A stretch of DNA of 8,460 nucleotides, from contig JAGLIP010000029.1 in NCBI GenBank assembly GCA_023142905.1, forward strand, positions 1 through 8,460, read 5' to 3'. Both the position numbers and the translations under genes were made by a program. How positions within the stretch are numbered: position 1 is the first letter of the stretch; every line of letters starts with the position of its first letter. Of the stretch, positions 6,586-8,460 are shown piece after piece. Source of the DNA: Candidatus Aenigmatarchaeota archaeon (GTDB taxonomy: Archaea; EX4484-52; B79-G9). The notes under the pieces were generated by a model, which saw only the letters and a list, made by a program, of their open reading frames with translations, did not search any database and was not told the DNA's origin.

Positions 6586-7678
6586 TATTTAGCCCCTTTA
6601 AAAAATCATCAAACAGCCACGAAGTATCATTCGGCCCCGGTGTTGCTTCAGGATGAAATTGCACAGCAGCAATTGGCTTGTCTTTATGGCATATTCCTTC
6701 AACTGTTTTGTCATTTGCATTCTCAAACCATGCAATAACACTCTTAGGAAGGGATTCGCGCTTAATTGCAAACCCGTGGTTCTGGCTTGTGATATAACAT
6801 TTTTTAGTGTTTACTTCAACACATGGCTGGTTTTGGCTCCTATGCCCGTATTTCAGCTTGTATGTATCCGCCCCCAAAGCCAATGCCAGAAGCTGGCATC
6901 CAAGGCATATCCCAAAAAGCGGAACCCTGTTTGCGATTAAGGTCTTAAGCATGCTTATAGTGCCTTTAAGCATTTTTGGGTCGCCGGGACCGTTGGATAC
7001 AACAACCGCATCCGGATTCTGTTCAAGAATCTGCTCTGCTGTAGTATTGTAAGGAACTCTTAACACTGTTGTATCCTGTTTTAAAATCTCCCTTAAAATA
7101 TTTGCCTTAAGCCCGCAGTCAATAAGAACTATTTTCTTTTTTCCATTTCCATAAACCACAGGCACTTCCTTTGATACCGCTGCAACAAGGTTCTTTTTAT
7201 TCGGGTCTTCCACTAGTGTTATCTCAGACAATAATTCTTCTTTTTTTGGATGCCCGACTTCCAATATGCCTTTCATTGTTCCATATTCTCTGATTTTTTT
7301 CACAATCTCGCGGGTGTCAATACCATCAATCCCGCATTTCCCGTGCTGGACAAACCACTCATTAAGCGACATGCCTGATTCATGATGGCTCGGGTTCTTG
7401 CAAATCTCAGACACAACAAACCCTTCAACCATTATATGATCTGACTCAAATGACTCAAGAAGCCCAAAGCAATCCCGCTTGTTTAGGGGCACACCGTAAT
7501 TGCCAATCAAAGGATAAGTTGATACAAGAATCTGCGCAGTGTATGACGGATCAGTTAATGCCTCAACATAACCGACCATTCCGGTATTAAAAACTACTTC
7601 ACCAACAACTTTTTTTTTGACGCCGAAACCAAAACCTTCAAAGACACTGCCATCTTCAAGAACAAGCATGGCTTTCAT
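6578..7678 (-). CDS. carA: Carbamoyl-phosphate synthase small (glutaminase) subunit
   Basis: Class I glutamine amidotransferase subunit that hydrolyses glutamine and passes ammonia to CarB. From the chosen start it has 366 residues. The N-terminal CarA-specific domain begins MKAMLVLEDGSVFEG and contains GEVVFNTGMVGYVEALTDPSY. The amidotransferase domain starts near residue 182, with NGPGDP at 229-234, nucleophile C258 in FGICLG, SQNHGFA, and H342 and E344 in QFHPEATPGPNDT, so the triad is complete. STYPLIGNYGVP and GHRSQNQP resemble the Bacteroidetes/eukaryotic type rather than E. coli (GHHGGNHP). The open frame extends to a TTG at 7711 (MDTKTTQKNRK in front), but those residues are not typical of CarA, so the ATG at 7678 is preferred. 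No Shine-Dalgarno sequence is seen at either. The TGA overlaps the carB ATG (ATGATTGA), indicating translational coupling in a carAB operon. Confidence 0.96.
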   Translation of the reverse strand: MKAMLVLEDGSVFEGFGFGVKKKVVGEVVFNTGMVGYVEALTDPSYTAQILVSTYPLIGNYGVPLNKRDCFGLLESFESDHIMVEGFVVSEICKNPSHHESGMSLNEWFVQHGKCGIDGIDTREIVKKIREYGTMKGILEVGHPKKEELLSEITLVEDPNKKNLVAAVSKEVPVVYGNGKKKIVLIDCGLKANILREILKQDTTVLRVPYNTTAEQILEQNPDAVVVSNGPGDPKMLKGTISMLKTLIANRVPLFGICLGCQLLALALGADTYKLKYGHRSQNQPCVEVNTKKCYITSQNHGFAIKRESLPKSVIAWFENANDKTVEGICHKDKPIAAVQFHPEATPGPNDTSWLFDDFLKGLNND

Positions 7679-7743
7679 TTTTCTGTTTTTTTGTGTAGTT
7701 TTTGTATCCAAAAGAAACCCGCTAACTAGTTACAACCTAAAAG

Positions 7744-7752
7744 TTTTTAAAT
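7744..7752 (-). promoter_or_regulatory. Candidate TATA-like box for carAB
   Basis: On the minus strand this reads ATTTAAAAA, which would place transcription start near 7722, about 44 nt before the preferred carA ATG and about 11 nt before the alternative TTG at 7711. A 10-bp palindrome, TAACTAGTTA, lies at 7723-7732 right at the predicted start site and could be an operator. This is less certain than the + strand box because a second AT-rich box (7779-7791) is also readable on this strand. Confidence 0.35.
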
Positions 7753-7778
7753 CTTGGCAGTGGTTGAAAAACAACAAA

Positions 7779-7790
7779 TATTTATATTTT
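7779..7790 (+). promoter_or_regulatory. TATA-like box for the 126-residue protein gene
   Basis: TATTTATATTTT is centred about 26 nt before the ATG at 7810. It is preceded by an A-rich stretch (GAAAAACAACAA) of the kind found at archaeal TFB-recognition elements. No ribosome-binding site lies between, consistent with a leaderless transcript. The sequence is nearly symmetric and could also be read on the other strand towards carA. Confidence 0.6.
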
Positions 7791-7809
7791 TAATAACTTA
7801 CTAGTCATC

Positions 7810-8190
7810 ATGGGCCGTACTTTAAATGTCTCCGACCAATTTATTGGAAGATACAGTCTTAAAAATCAAGAATATGGATTCGATTTGAATATTTTAGAAA
7901 CTGAAAATTCAGATAAGCCTAATGAAGATTTTTTTGAAGGCGTGTTCAAAGATGATTTCGGATATGCCGTAGCTTCCGGGAGTATGGATGCCCAAAGTGT
8001 ATATTTCTCCATAAAATACTCTGATAGAGCAACAAGCATGGGTGCGCCTGGAGAGACCTTACAGTATAGCGGACAGTCAAAAATACCCGGCATATTTAAA
8101 GGAACATACAACGAAAAAGAAACAGACACCACGAACAAACCACTCGGCACATTCTCAATGACGCGACCATCCATGACAAAAATAGATTAA
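7810..8190 (+). CDS. Small beta-strand-rich protein, possibly calycin/lipocalin-like barrel
   Basis: A 126-residue soluble protein without signal peptide or membrane span. The spacing of aromatic and Gly residues suggests a small up-and-down beta-barrel: FIGRYSL, then FFEGVFKDDFGYAVASGSMD, VYFSIKYSD, LQYSGQSK, IPGIFKGTYNE and a closing LGTFSMTRPS. The F-x-G-x-x-x-D-x-x-G-x-A / V-x-F-x-I-K-Y / Y-x-G / I-x-G-x-Y / G-x-F-x-M pattern is typical of barrels such as calycins, but no specific family is recognised and no ligand can be named. The ATG at 7810 is supported by the TATA box about 26 nt upstream. It is transcribed divergently from carAB and shares its short promoter region, which hints at joint regulation but not at function. 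Confidence 0.75.
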   Translation: MGRTLNVSDQFIGRYSLKNQEYGFDLNILETENSDKPNEDFFEGVFKDDFGYAVASGSMDAQSVYFSIKYSDRATSMGAPGETLQYSGQSKIPGIFKGTYNEKETDTTNKPLGTFSMTRPSMTKID

Positions 8191-8264
8191 AAACAAAACC
8201 GTAAATAATCTATTCTAAAGCAAACCAAAATCGACAAACCTGCGACATATTTTACTAAACAAAC

Positions 8265-8325
8265 AAAGTACTCATAACAACCCATATAGCGGTTATGTAC
8301 TTTTGTACATAAAACTCATTGTTAT
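8265..8325. repeat. Overlapping inverted repeats able to form two alternative hairpins
   Basis: TTATGTAC (8293-8300) and GTACATAA (8305-8312) form a perfect 8-bp hairpin with a TTTT loop. AAAGTACTCATAAC (8265-8278) can instead pair with GTTATGTACTTT (8292-8303), 12 bp with a two-base bulge, using the same arm. ATAACAA (8274-8280) can also pair with TTGTTAT (8319-8325), enclosing the first hairpin. The T run ATTTTTAAT at 8331-8339 follows. Lying 75-135 bp after the 126-residue gene, it may be part of a transcription end or a structured RNA or DNA site. Confidence 0.55.
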
Positions 8326-8382
8326 ACGCAATTTTTAATCCGCCTCAGAGACTTCTCAGGATGGAATGCTTTTCCCCCATAA

Positions 8383-8460
8383 TTACTTAGTTACTTACTT
8401 AATTACTTACTTAGTTATACTTAGTTACTTAGTTATACTTAGTTATACTTAGTTACTTAG
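8383..8460. repeat. Tandem array of TTACTTAG (8-mer) and TTATACTTAG (10-mer) units
   Basis: The 78 bases tile without gaps into nine units: TTACTTAG at 8383, TTACTTAC at 8391, TTAATTAC at 8399, TTACTTAG at 8407, TTATACTTAG at 8415, TTACTTAG at 8425, TTATACTTAG at 8433 and 8443, and TTACTTAG at 8453-8460. The 10-mer is the 8-mer with a TA inserted. The array reaches the window edge and probably continues. TAG and TAA in the units and the changing frame make it non-coding. Function is unknown. Confidence 0.85.

Larger units (their letters stand above)
8191..8460. other. Non-coding 3' region with inverted repeats and tandem repeats
   Basis: No convincing reading frame and no tRNA-like cloverleaf were found on either strand. 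The stretch begins with A/C-rich DNA, followed by the overlapping inverted repeats at 8265-8325, a T run (8332-8336), a more GC-rich patch with two CTCAG copies (8344-8348 and 8355-8359), and the tandem array at 8383-8460. Confidence 0.5.

Noticed and set aside
7679..7711. TTG start giving carA eleven extra residues
   Set aside because: CarA proteins normally begin MKA-x-LVLEDG. The extension is Lys/Thr/Gln-rich, with no ribosome-binding site.
7866..8174. 102-codon minus-strand frame opposite the 126-residue gene
   Set aside because: The + strand gene has a good TATA box and a coherent strand pattern. The minus-strand frame has neither.
8340..8380. Archaeal C/D-box small RNA, suggested by two CTGA-like boxes on the minus strand
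   Set aside because: No RTGATGA C box was found at a suitable distance.
8200..8380. tRNA gene
   Set aside because: No T-loop GTTCRA motif or acceptor-stem pairing was found. The hairpins do not build a cloverleaf.
8383..8460. CRISPR array
   Set aside because: Units are 8-10 bp and directly adjacent, with no unique spacers and no cas genes.

Overview
The window looks like an AT-rich archaeal chromosome segment. Four of the seven start codons have a TATA-like box centred about 25-30 nt upstream and no Shine-Dalgarno sequence, which is the layout of leaderless archaeal transcripts. Gene content (carbamoyl-phosphate synthase, a UbiA-family prenyltransferase, a cytoplasmic PQQ-type beta-propeller and several small unrecognised proteins) suits an archaeon, possibly a small-genome DPANN lineage, but nothing here fixes the phylum.

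Layout. Bases 1-107 hold the C-terminal end of an insertion-sequence transposase, read in frame through the left edge and resembling the IS1595/ISXO2 group. About 200 bp of non-coding DNA follows, with a 12-bp inverted pair (143-154 and 251-262) that resembles IS ends. Next on the + strand come a 90-residue membrane protein (311-583) and an eight-repeat beta-propeller protein (605-1897), whose promoter lies in the last codons of the membrane-protein gene. The propeller gene ends flush against the stop codon of a convergent UbiA-family prenyltransferase (1898-2761, minus). Between UbiA and the next minus-strand gene sits an open + frame without a start codon (about 2750-2872). It reads like the tail of a cell-wall-binding-repeat-2 (CWB2) protein and is probably a gene remnant. 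Then, all on the minus strand, come an unrecognised 156-residue protein (2869-3339), carB (3382-6585) and carA (6578-7678). A 98-131 bp divergent promoter region separates carA from a 126-residue, probably beta-barrel, protein on the + strand (7810-8190). The last 270 bases are non-coding. They hold a cluster of overlapping inverted repeats that can pair in two mutually exclusive ways (8265-8325) and a tandem array of TTACTTAG-type 8- and 10-mers running off the right edge (8383-8460).

How the genes work together. carA and carB overlap by 8 nt and encode the glutaminase and synthetase subunits of glutamine-dependent carbamoyl-phosphate synthase, which supplies pyrimidine and arginine synthesis. 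Both read like the eukaryote (CAD/CPS1)/Bacteroidetes type rather than the E. coli type. The small 156-residue gene follows carB by 42 bp and may be co-transcribed. The UbiA enzyme presumably acts on polyprenyl lipids in the membrane. No functional link between it, the propeller and the membrane protein is visible beyond adjacency. No complete new system such as a defence island, CRISPR array or secretion locus is evident. The most unusual items are the CWB2-like remnant, the structured 3' region and the terminal repeat array.
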